Shown: in pieces, positions 54,693 through 64,000 of the stretch
How positions within the stretch are numbered: the first letter of the stretch is position 1
Layout of the letters: the number at the start of each line of letters is the position of its first letter
Program-made: the position numbers and the translations under genes
Source of the DNA: Glycine soja
Lineage: Eukaryota > Streptophyta > Magnoliopsida > Fabales > Fabaceae
DNA: 64,000 bases
Assembly (NCBI RefSeq): GCF_004193775.1
Contig: NC_041019.1
Coordinates: forward strand, 31,828,758-31,892,757
Direction of reading: 5' to 3'
The notes under the pieces: model-generated
The model's database searches: none
What the model was told of the DNA's origin: nothing
What the model saw: only the letters and a program-made list of their open reading frames with translations

Positions 54693-56558
54693 ATGGGAAC
54701 AAATCAAACCGGCAAGAGGTTCTACCAAGTCAAGGTCAAAAGCCCAGATACCACCAGCATCAAGGAATTAGGGCGGTTGATGGAACCCCTCCAAATGCAA
54801 GCCTTCCGCAAAACTTACGGAAAGATCTTAGAGTTGACCATAGCAGAGGTGTCCATAGAAGCCATTGCATCACTTACCCAATACTACGACCAGCCTTCGA
54901 GGTGCTTCACATTCGCAGACTTCCAATTAGTACCAACCGTTGAAGAATTTGAGGAAATTCTAGGATGTCCTCTCGGGGGAAGAAAACCATATCTTTCCTC
55001 CGGGTGTCTCCCCTCTTTGAGCAGAATTGCAACTGTGGTCAAGGATTCAGCAAGAGGTTTGGACCGCATAAAACAGACTCGGAACGGCATAGCGGGCCTA
55101 CCACAGAAGTACCTGGAAGACAAGGCAAGGGGTATGGCCAATCAAGGAGACTGGGTCCCGTTTATGGATGTGTTAGCTTTGCTAATTTTTGGGATCGTCC
55201 TCTTTCCAAACGTGGATGGTTTGGTAGACCTGGCAGCAATCGACGCTTTCCTTGCCTACCACCATAGCAAGGAAAGTCCGGTGGTAGCTGTCTTGGCAGA
55301 TCTATTTGACACATTTGACCGAAGGTGCGAAAAGAGTAGCGCACGGATCATCTGTTGCTTACCCGCCCTCTGTGTTTGGTTGGTTTCGCACTTGTTCCAA
55401 CAAGACACAAGACATCCATGTCCGCTCCTGAGCCATCGCTCGTGTACTGAAAAGAGGAGAATAGATTAGGACCGGCTCTTGGCCGGGATAGGAGGTAGAA
55501 CGATCAGTTGGTTCCCCCGATGGAAGGAAGGAAAAGAAGGAGTCCTTTTCTCATGTGGAAGATACCCAAACATTCCGCTGGTAGGAACGAGGGGTTGTAT
55601 TAACTACAATCCCGCGCTCGCTATAAGACAACTAGGGTACCCTATGAGGGGAGCACCAACGGAAGAAAGCATGTCTCCTTTCCTTGTGAGGGATTTCGGC
55701 GCACAAAATTCCAAGACTATACAAAGAGTCCATAAGGCATGGGAAACCCCGTTAAGGAAAGATCAAGAGCTTAGAGGCATTCGTAATGGCATCATTGGTG
55801 GGTACCACGAATGGCTGAAAGTTCATATACGAGGTTTAGATTGGCTCGCCAAGTTAAAAGTCGTCAGCGAAGAGAATTTTGAAGCACCGGAAGGAGACAA
55901 AGAAGTCCAAGCTCTCAAAAGCGAGTTAGGAAAGGCAAAACTTGCCAGGGAGAAGTTCAAGTTGGCTGCTACACACGTTCGGAAGGAGTGTGCCGGGTTA
56001 CGGGAAGAGAATGCAATTACCGCAAGAGCCCTTGAACAAGAGACCAAGAGGGCTCGCAAGGAAGAGTATGGCCGGAACAAATTTCGCGGAGCTCTATGGG
56101 GTAGCAATAATGAACTCAAGTTGCGAAGGGAAGAAAGGGACCAGTCGCGAGCACATAGCATGGTTCTGAAAGAGGAGTTGATTGCTTGTTCAAAGTCCAA
56201 AAGAAGCTTGTCTCAGCGTTTATGCGAGACAGGGACCAACATGTTAGCTATCATCGCCAAGTACCAAGAAGAGTTAGGTCTAGCCGCGGCCCACGAGCAT
56301 AGGATTGCGGACGAATATGCCCAAGTATACGCGGAAAAAGAGGCTAGAGGAAGGGTGATCGACTCTTTACACCAAGAGGCAACCATGTGGATGGATCGGT
56401 TTGCTCTTACCTTGAACGGGAGTCAAGAACTTCCCCGATTGTTAGCCAAGGCCAAGGCGATGGCAGACACCTACTCCGCCCCCGAAGAGATTCATGGGCT
56501 TCTCGGCTATTGTCAGCATATGATAGACTTAATGGCCCACATAATTAGAAATCGTTAG
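54693..56558 (+). pseudogene. Ogre ORF1 (DUF7745-type), element 2, one nonsense codon
   Basis: Same 621-residue frame as element 1 ORF1 from MGTNQTGKRF to IIRNR, colinear and without frameshifts, with one TAG at 55467-55469 where element 1 has a Trp codon (a single G-to-A change). Protein similarity is high throughout, including the coiled-coil half. The long stretch upstream of 54693 in the same frame is leader, and the shared start MGTNQ fixes the initiation site. Confidence 0.9.
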
Positions 56559-57651
56559 GAAACTTGTATGGTCTCTCAGACCTTGACTAGATACGACTTC
56601 CTTTTTGAAATAAAATGAGTTGGTCCCATGTTTCTACTCCAAAAAGCTTGTGCAAATCAAGTCACTCCCGCATTTTATCTCTAGCATGCATTGTATGTTG
56701 GTCTCGTCCTTTGTCACGGGAAGCCGGAAGGTCCATATCACCTTCTTAATTGTACACATGGGGCACTGCGCCCCCAAATGCGCAAGTAAGAAGAGATAAT
56801 TTTCCGAGCTCTCGTGTCCGTAAAATGCATTCATATCATAAGCATCTCTTCATAACATCATAATGGACATATCCTGCATTTGTCCGTTATCATATTCCGG
56901 CCTCACATTTTGCATGAGTCATGGCATCATCATGCATATGCGTTCAACAAACTTTTTGATCTGCAAAATTGCATACCATTTGTTTTCATGTTTGCTCATC
57001 CTTGCGTTTTCCTCTACAAAACAAAAACAAAAAGGGGGGAAGCGTGAAACTTCACACTACATTCTTAGTTTCATGTGTTAGGCACCACGAGCCAACCATG
57101 TTGGGATCATAAACCCGTTTCACTTTAAAAAATAATTGAACATGGTACCTAATGCATGGTTAACTAGGAAATGGTGTTTCTTCGGGCATCTCAATTTCAT
57201 AATTACATTTTCCGTGCATAAGCTTAAAGTATGCCCGAGTCATTCATCCCTATGAGATGTTGTCGAAGTATTGGCGATCAGAATTGCCATTCCTTGGATT
57301 ACGGGGTTGAACCAAGCTCATGCTTTTATAAAAAGGTTCATCAAGTCAAAATATGGAAGTAACCGTCTTGCAAAATTGGGGCAAAAGATGAATCGAGTCA
57401 CATCACTGCTTCGTCTACTGCCAAAGATATTTAGGATTGTTTATGTCCTTGTTACTTCCAGTTTCACCTTGACAAAGATGTCATGGACCATGTTGAAAAT
57501 CTAAATTGATTCAACCCCATATCCTGCGTAAAAATTCGCAATACTTCAACTGTACATCATTCGCATACATCCATGCTTTTCATTGGTTGCATTGCTCATT
57601 GCATTCTTTCCTTGAAAAATAAAATAAAATAAAATAAAATGAACTTAATCA
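56559..57651 (+). other. Spacer between ORF1 and gag, Ogre element 2
   Basis: Noncoding. Longer than the matching spacer in element 1 (about 60-240 bp), with C-poor, CAT-rich sequence and a (aaaat)n run at 57621-57645. No recognisable protein. Confidence 0.5.
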
Positions 57652-59165
57652 TTGTTATCAAAAAGAAAAGGACACGCTTTACGACACCCTTACCGAACTC
57701 GTGCTAGAGCTAGAGTAATGGGTGAAGTAGAGGAGATACAAGAGAGGATGAAGGCCGACATGGAGGCCATTAAAGAGAAAATGGCCACAATGATAAAGGC
57801 CATGATGAGCATGAAGAAGATAATGGAAGCCAATGCGGTTATAGTTGCCGCTATTAAGCGCTGTCGCTAAGGTGAACCCAATGCTCCCATCTGGCCTCAA
57901 GCAAATGAATCGTCCAACCTCAAATATGGTAGGCAAAGATTTGGGAAGTACGGATGACCCCATGATGTGCAAAATTCAAAACGAGCACGCCTTCCCATCA
58001 TATGGCTTGCCTCCCAACTATACACCACCCAATGTGGCATACACTCTCAATGAAAATCTCAATAACTCCACTCGGATACTCATTGAGAACCAATAACCTC
58101 ATCAGGCACATATCTCTCAAAACCATGGGAAAGACACATGAAATTCCCCACCACAATCTAGCTGACTTCGAGCCTTGGCTCGGATATGCCACTGAAGGGC
58201 AAGCACTTGGTGGTATACCCTTTGAAAACACTTTGGAGGGCCCTCAGTATCACCCACAACTGCACCTATTGCATTCCACAGCGGGTAAAAACCCTCATGA
58301 CTATGGCAGGAATGGGAAAGTTGGATCATCTAGAGGAAAGGCTCAGGGCCATTGAAGGAGGTGAAGATTATGCCTTTGCTAACCTAGAAGAGTTGTTCCT
58401 AATACCCAAACATGGTCATTCCCAAGTTCAAGGTGCCGGACTTTGGCAAGTACAAGGGGACTACTCGCTCCAAGAACCATCTAAAGATGTACTGTCGGAA
58501 GATGGGGGCATACGCAAAAGATGAGAAACTGCTGATACATTTTTCCTGAGAAAGTCTTACTAGGACAACTGTCGCCTGGTATACTAACTTAGGAACCTTC
58601 TTGAGTCCATTCTTGGAAGGACCTAATGGTTGCCTTCATTAGGCAGTGTCAGTACAATTCTGATATGGCTCCGGATAGGATGCAACTACAAAAAGTGTGC
58701 AAAAAGGGGGCACGAATCTTTCAAAGAATACGCCCAAAGATGGAGAGACTTGGCAACTCAAGTAGCACCCCCAAAAACAGAGAAAGAGATTATCACGATG
58801 ATAGTAGACACGTGACCGGTGTTCTACTATGAAAAATGGTGGGTTACACACCTTCAAGTTTTACAGATTTGGTCTCCGCCAGCAAAAAGATCGAAGTGGA
58901 TCCGAAAAGAGGCAAATTTGATCATCCTACTAGGACGACTGAGAAAACTGGGGCAAATAAAGAGGGTGAGGATGAGGGAGAAACCCATGCTGTGACTGCC
59001 ATTCTTGTACGGCCAAGTTTCCCACCAACCCAACAATATCTTTACTCAGCCAATAACAAACTTTCTCCTTACCCACCACCCAGTTATCCACAAAGGCCAT
59101 CCCTAAATCAACCACAAAGTCTGTCTACCGCACTTCCAATGACGAAGACCACCTTTAGCACAAAC

Positions 59166-59207
<42 letters not shown>

Positions 59208-59600
59208 ACCAACAAAAAGGATTTTTGCAGCAAAAAGCCTGTAGGGTTCACCCCAAATTCCGTTTTCATATGCTAAACTTGATCCCATATCTACTTGATA
59301 ATTCAATGGTAGCCATAACCCTAGCCAAGGTTCATCAACCTCCATTTCTCCAAGAATACGACTCGAACGCAACGTGTGCTTGTCACGGAGAAGCCCCGGG
59401 GCGTTCCATTGAGCATTGTAGGGCTCTGAAGCGTAAGGTGCAAGGTCTAATTGATACGGGCTGGCTGAAATTTGAGGAGAATCGCTTGTTGAATCCTAAC
59501 ATTAACAAGCAACACCATACATGGGGCAATTCTGGAAGCTGTTGTTATGACTCATCAGGATTTTCAAGTTTATGCCATAAACCACAGCTACAATGTTAAA
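57652..59600 (+). pseudogene. Ogre gag, element 2, multiply frameshifted
   Basis: Fragments in different frames follow the gag order: HPYRTRARARVMGEVEEIQERMKADMEAIKEKM (57652 on), LDHLEERLRAIEG (58324), KMYCRKMGAY-type segment (58480), the region equivalent to the cut point in element 1 (VAWYTNLG at about 58570), FKEYAQRWRDLATQVAPPKTEKEIITMIVDT (58711-58812), MVGYTPSSFTDLV (58836), and a knuckle-like C-x-C-H...EHC segment (CACHGEAPGRSIEHCRALKRKVQGLI, about 59373-59450). A run of 40 A at 59167-59206 encodes artificial poly-Lys. Nonfunctional. Confidence 0.8.
59167..59206 (+). repeat. A40 homopolymer within gag
   Basis: Forty consecutive A between Asn-Gln and Thr-Asn codons. Its length may be wrong in the assembly. 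Confidence 0.95.
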
Positions 59601-60743
59601 TGAAATGGATAAAGTTGATATCTTTGTCCCTCATCCTCTCACAAACGCATGTTTGCTTATTCAACTTTCACCGGAATGTGGGTGTAAGCCATTGGTCTGT
59701 TTGCTCAAGCAACCTGCACTCCTGAGTGTTGACTTCCAAGACCGTTCAATCAGAGATTACTCATCTTGCACGTTGGTGGGGGTGCCGTAAAACAACGAGC
59801 AAAGTTCAAAACAAATAAGTTTCAAAATAAAAAAATAAAAAGGCATTTGATTGACTGTGTTTTCAAGTAAAAATATAGACGTTCATGTGACCTCATTTTG
59901 TCTTTTTAGAGAGAAGTGAGTTATCAAGAATAGGATGTTGGACAAATGGCCTCAGGGGGGTTGAATGACTATTCCCCAATTGAGCTATCAATCTCTCTTT
60001 TCGGATTAACAATGCACACAGGGATAACCCTTCCCTTGTGTTCAGGAATCCTCTACAACAAGAGACCCACGGTCTCTTAATCCCTTTTCAGAAATAAGAA
60101 GAAGAGAAGAAGAGGTCTCTCGTAAAAGAGGTAGATTGTAAAATGAAGATCAATCAAAAATTCCTTATTGAATAAGCAAGTGGTTGACCAAGGAATCTTT
60201 TTGAGAGGATAAGACATTTCAGTTCAGAAAAACTCTTGATCTTTCGAGAGGATAAAACTGTTTGGGCAATAAAAACTCTCTTTAAAGCATTTGAATGGCC
60301 ATTCATAAAACATTTGAATAGATATGTCTCTTGGAAATTATTTTCTGAAAATCCCCTCTGGTAATCAATTACAAGACTTATGTAATCGATTACAGGTTTT
60401 AAAAATTTGAATTAAAACATTTTCAACTACTGGTAATCGATTACCAGAGAGCAAATCTCAATTTGAAAGGATAGAATTCCTTGGTCAAACCTTTTGCTTC
60501 TTCAGTTTGGAAACTTCTTCCTAAGATTCTAGAGATCAACTTGATCATATATCTTGATTTTCTTGGATTCTTGTCTTGAATAAAACTTAGAAGCACTTGA
60601 TCCTTTGGCATCATCAAAACATCAAAACATCTTGCTTCTACATAGGAGTCATTAGACTTAATCCATCAACTGAAAGATCCTTCAACTATTTCTCTTCCTT
60701 GGAAAATTCTTTTTGCAAGAATCAACTGCTTCTTTCATTCTTC
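59601..60743. other. Junction region and dispersed repeat with 'taatcgattac' words
   Basis: A last gag/protease-like scrap lies to about 59790, then noncoding sequence. From about 59940 the text has the 'gggggttgaatgac' opening and 'gtaatcgattac' palindromes (60375-60450) that I associate with a repeat common in soybean. No gene. Confidence 0.45.
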
Positions 60744-60995
60744 CTCACTACGAGGTCGTGAAAACAAGACAATGATTGGTACCTCAAAGCCTTACACTGG
60801 GGCAATGAGGGGCACCGTGCATGAACCTCAAGTGAACCTAGGGGCAGATTAGAAGTTCTCACCCAATAGGTTCCCTCCTACAAGGTCATGACGAAAGACA
60901 ACGATTGGTACCTCAAAGCCTTACACTGGGGCAATGAGGGGCATCGTGCATGAGCCTCAAGCGAACATAGGGGCAGATCAAAAGTTCTCACCTGT
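60744..60995 (+). repeat. Tandem duplication, 129-bp unit, 2 copies
   Basis: 'attggtacctcaaagcctta' occurs at 60775 and 60904, and both units continue with 'cactggggcaatgaggggca' and end 'aagttctcacc'. Probably part of the Ogre 3' untranslated region. Confidence 0.85.
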
Positions 60996-61479
60996 CGATG
61001 TTTTTAAAAGAAAAGGGGGGACAAACCTAGGATTTCAATGGATTGATCAAACATCAAACGACTCCATTGCCGTCACTCCAAAATGGTCAAGTGACTAAAT
61101 CAAACAGAACACACACTCTGAGGGAGTTCCCGGAGAGATTTGCAAAAAAGGATAGGATGAGGTTACATGAATTATCACCTCTTTCAAAAGGACAATCAAT
61201 CTGTGTTTTCCAAAAAAATTAAATCAAAATCAAAATCACAAAATAGGGAAAGAATGTCATGAACATTATACAACTTTCCATTACATTGCATTGTTTCATA
61301 TGAAGTTCGCATTCACCAAATTTCATGACAAAGGTTGCATGCATCTGCATCCCTAAAAATAATGTTAACTGCATAGATTTCCTACATCTAATGTCCAAAT
61401 CTTGTGGATTTGGGATGACCGGCCCTCTCGATGAGTCGATCTCTTGCTTTCTCATAGGGGTGGACCCTTGGGTACTTGT

Positions 61480-62760
61480 ACCTATCACCTTGAGAGGACT
61501 ACATGTCCTCGCCATCAGAGGACCTCATGTCCTCGCCTTGAGAGGGATACACGCCCTCACCTCCAGAGGACTACATGTCCTCGCCTTGAGAGGGCTACAC
61601 GCCCTCACCTTGGGTACTTGTACCTATCACCTTGAGAGGACTACATGTCCTCGCCATCAGAGGACTACATGTCCTCAACTTCAGAGGGCTGCACGCCCTC
61701 ACCTTCAGAGGACTACACGTCCTCGCCTTGAGAGGGCTACACGCCCTCACCTTGGGTACTAGTTACCCTCACCGTTGAGAGGACTAAATGTCCTCGCCAT
61801 CAGAGGGCTGCACGCCCTCACCTCCAGAGGACTACCTGTCCTCGCCTTGAGAGGACTACACCGTCCTCGCCATCAGAGGGCTGCACGCCCTCACCTCAGA
61901 GGACTACACGTCCTCGCCTTGAGAGGGCTACACGCCCTCACTTGGGTACTAGTTACCCTCACCGTTGAAAGGACTACATGTCCTCGCCATCAGAGGCTGC
62001 ACGCCCTCACCCCCAGAGGACTACCTGTCCTCGCCTTGAAAGGACTACACGTCCTCACCATCAGAGGGCTGCACGCCCTCACCTCAGAGGACTACATGTC
62101 CTCGCTTGAGAGGGTTGCACGCCCTCACCTGGGTACTAGTTACCCTCACCGTCAGAGGACTACACGTCCTCGCCTTGAGAGGACTACACGTCCTCACCAT
62201 CAGAGGGCTGCACGCCCTTACCTCCAGAGGACTACATGTCCTCGCCTTGAGAGGGCTACACGCCCTCACCTTGGTACTAGTTACCCTCACCGTCAGAGGA
62301 CTATACGTCCTCGCCTTGAGAGGACTACACGTCCTCCCACCAGAGGGCTGCACGCCCTCACCTCCAGAGGACTATAAGTCCTCGCCTTGAGAGGGCTACA
62401 CGCCTCACCTTGGGTATTAGTTACCTTCACTTCAGAGGACTACACGTCTGGCCTTCAAAGGGTCATGTACCTTCAACTTCAGAGGACTACACGTCCTCGC
62501 CGTCAAGTGTCATGTGCTTCACCTTTGTAGGGCTACACGCCCTCACATTCAGAGGACTACACGTCCTCACCTTTAGAGGACTACACGTCTCGGCATCAGA
62601 GGGCTACATGTTCCCCATTTTCAAAGGGGGCATGCCCTCACCTTTAGAGGATTGCACGTCCTTGCCATCAGAGGACTACACTCCCTCGCCTTCGAAAGGC
62701 GACACGTCCTGAGCTTCAGAGGCTACACGCCTCGCCTTTAGAGGACTGCGCATCCTCACT
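61480..62760 (+). repeat. Minisatellite of 24-bp dyad units with higher-order structure
   Basis: About 45-50 units of two alternating types: 'gaggactacacgtcctc' and 'gagggctacacgccctc', each followed by a short linker (gcc ttg a / acc atc a). Each is an inverted repeat with a 6-bp stem and a 5-nt loop. A divergent 20-23 bp spacer with 'gggtacttgtacc' or 'gggtactagttaccc' recurs at about 61470, 61610, 61754, 61943, 62131, 62272 and 62411. Because 24 is divisible by 3, long RGLHVLAL/RGLHALTS ORFs appear on both strands; they are not genes. Variable tandem repeats in the 3' UTR are known in pea Ogre elements. Confidence 0.9.
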
Positions 62761-63131
62761 TTCAGTGTGCTCCACATCCGCACCTTAAGAGAATTTAAGG
62801 TCCTCTGTCCTTAAATGCTTAACCGAGACTTGCACTCCCGGTTAAGGGACCATAGTTTCCTTTAACGGTTCCTGGGCCACCCCCTGATATTGGAGGAGGG
62901 CCAACTGTGCGAGCACAACCAGAGAGGGAGGCTATCACAACAGCTACTATGCATACCGGGGGCAAGATTTCACCCGTGCCGCTGCAAAGAGACGAGTGCG
63001 GATCATGCGCACCACATGACCACTCTTACATAGATATAGATGACATTGCTACTTAGGCAACATTCTGCCCAGCGACCGCAACGCCAATCTCCCCTGCAAA
63101 GTATCAGTTGGTCTGTGTCGTCCCGACATGG
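62761..63131 (+). other. Unassigned sequence after the array
   Basis: Less AT-rich than average, no open frame of note. Begins with 'cccggttaagg' repeated twice (about 62820-62850). Confidence 0.4.
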
Positions 63132-63601
63132 GTGAGTATGCATATAGTTCAACTGATTTCTGATTAAAATTCAATCCCATCTGTTTTGCAGGGATCGCAC
63201 CCACAAGACAACCGCAGTGGACCCGGAAAAGGCCAACAGGGCCCTGGGGTTTCCAGCTCTGGTTACGGGCCTCTATCAGTCTACAGGGTGCCCGTACCCC
63301 CCGGCAAGGTTATGTCATCATAGGTAAGTATGCACATCGCTCACTGATTTCTGATTTCATCAATTGTTTGCAGGGATCCGCACCTGCAAGACACCCAGTG
63401 GACCCGAAGAAGTCCAACAGAGTCTTGGAATTGGTCAAAGCTCTAATTACGGGTCTCTGTCAGTTCTACGGAGTAACCTGTCACCGTCCCACAAGGGCAT
63501 CAGGCCCCCCTACAATCGAGCTTTCATCAAAGTACTGCGTCTCCAGGCAGGCGCAGGGCGAAACACCACAGCAGCTGGGGATGGTCGGTAGCGGGCAATA
63601 G
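63132..63601 (+). pseudogene. Duplicated fragment of a retrotransposon-associated ORF, with splice-like repeats
   Basis: Two similar units, 63132-63323 and 63324-63601. Each begins with gtragtatgca, has ctgatttctgatt in the middle and ends tttgcag before 'ggatc(c)gcacc'. The coding part of the second reads SNRVLELVKALITGLCQFYGVTC and, after a shift, PPTIELSSKYCVSRQAQGET. The first reads ANRALGFPALVTGLYQ. I relate these from memory to the putative plant transposon protein domain of legume retroelements. The intron-like stretches are 60 and 50 bp, shorter than normal plant introns. Confidence 0.5.
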
Positions 63602-64000
63602 ACGCACCGCCACCACCTTTAGAGTTCACCTTTGCTCATCCACAAAAAGGTTTGAGTATTGCCTACGACACATGGCCTGACCAATAGGCAACCAAGTCCA
63701 AAGCAAAGGTAAGGAAGTAACTAGGTCAGTGACGGACAAGTCTATAGGCGTCCAGCTAAAGACGTTAAAGAAGCCTACTAGGAGCACCTAGTACCTTTTG
63801 AATCTATGCTTGTTATTTGATCACTTTTATAGTAGGATGCACCTAGTTGCTCATGATCCTGGGATTTAAATAAAACAAGCGCAAGCTGGAAGGTAGTCAT
63901 ACTTCACAAATGTATATATGTATGTTTAGGTAAAAGATACTTAGTATGCATGTATGTAAACAAAAAGATACCTCACAAAATATATATATATGTATGTCTA
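63602..64000. other. Unassigned sequence at the window end
   Basis: A possible continuation of the preceding ORF to about 63690, then noncoding AT-richer DNA with 'gtatgt' words. No supported gene. Confidence 0.35.

Larger units (their letters stand above)
50469..62800 (+). mobile_element. Ogre-type element 2, nested in element 1
   Basis: 5' LTR (rearranged) 50469-53828, primer site 53831, leader, ORF1 54693-56558, decayed gag 57652-59600, then 3'-UTR-like sequence and a tandem array. The LTR start TGTCATACCC is intact and follows codon ...WYT of element 1 gag. Pol is not present, so a deletion joined gag to the 3' region near 59790-59900. No 3' LTR is recognised, so the right end given is nominal. 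Confidence 0.75.

Noticed and set aside
61325..62712. Long repetitive ORFs (RGLHVLAL/RGLHALTS units) on the plus strand and Ser/Pro-rich mirror ORFs on the minus strand
   Set aside because: They are by-products of a 24-bp minisatellite (24 is a multiple of 3), so several frames stay open by chance. They are interrupted whenever unit length slips, and no start or domain is recognisable.
61480..62760. CRISPR-like regular repeat array
   Set aside because: Units abut with no unique spacers, the period is 24 bp, and the surroundings are plant retrotransposon DNA.
63132..63373. Genuine introns
   Set aside because: Consensus splice ends are present, but lengths of 60 and 50 bp are below the usual plant minimum and the two stretches are copies of one another, so I recorded them as a duplicated repeat.

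Overview
The window is AT-rich, transposon-dense plant nuclear DNA. Several things point to a legume and most likely soybean (Glycine), although I assign the genus from remembered similarity and not from a search: an L-type (legume-lectin) receptor kinase, a plastid-type ferritin exon, Sirevirus-like and Ogre-like retrotransposons, and Stowaway- and hAT-type MITEs. Only one intact ordinary host gene is visible, a single-exon lectin receptor kinase on the minus strand at 6351-8390. Almost everything else is layered transposon debris whose order of insertion can be read from LTRs, primer sites and target-site duplications (TSDs).

Layout. 1-6350: AT-rich DNA with a duplicated segment and an old Ogre-like LTR tail. 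6351-8390: receptor kinase. 10333-21227: a minus-strand Ty1/copia element (TSD aagac/aatac). A 4.6-kb Ty3/gypsy element (10374-14976, TSD gaagt) sits in its left LTR and a 2.7-kb solo-LTR-like unit in its right LTR. 23643-31934: a ferritin exon split by a solo LTR (23713-31452, TSD gcttg/gcctg). That LTR is split by a 6.9-kb gypsy element (24528-31422, TSD actgg), which carries a hAT-type MITE (25994-26499, TSD aattccta). 32700-38705: a minus-strand Sirevirus-like copia remnant with an Ogre-type solo LTR inside (34786-36084). 38757-39325: one Stowaway-like MITE nested in another. 39326-45204: intergenic DNA with a decayed tRNA-Ile copy. 45205-64000: two stacked Ogre-type elements.

The Ogre region is the most unusual part. 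The first element (5' LTR 45288-46892, intact 622-codon ORF1, gag with one stop) is cut in gag at 50468 by a second element. The second element's 5' LTR is rearranged into a spacer-less palindrome of 2838 bp (50991-53828). Its centre is exactly the self-complementary TATA box of the LTR and its left arm begins exactly at the LTR terminal base. Every stretch I compared is identical between the arms. Downstream lie its ORF1 (one nonsense codon), a decayed gag, 3'-UTR-like sequence, and a 1.3-kb array of 24-bp units. Each unit is a small dyad of one of two types that differ by a stem-preserving base-pair change. The right ends of both Ogre elements are not seen.

Functionally the receptor kinase should act at the plasma membrane; the ferritin piece is a dead fragment. 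The transposon ORFs are mostly broken, except Ogre ORF1. The palindromic LTR could produce hairpin or divergent RNA against its own family, which is a testable inference and not something the sequence proves.
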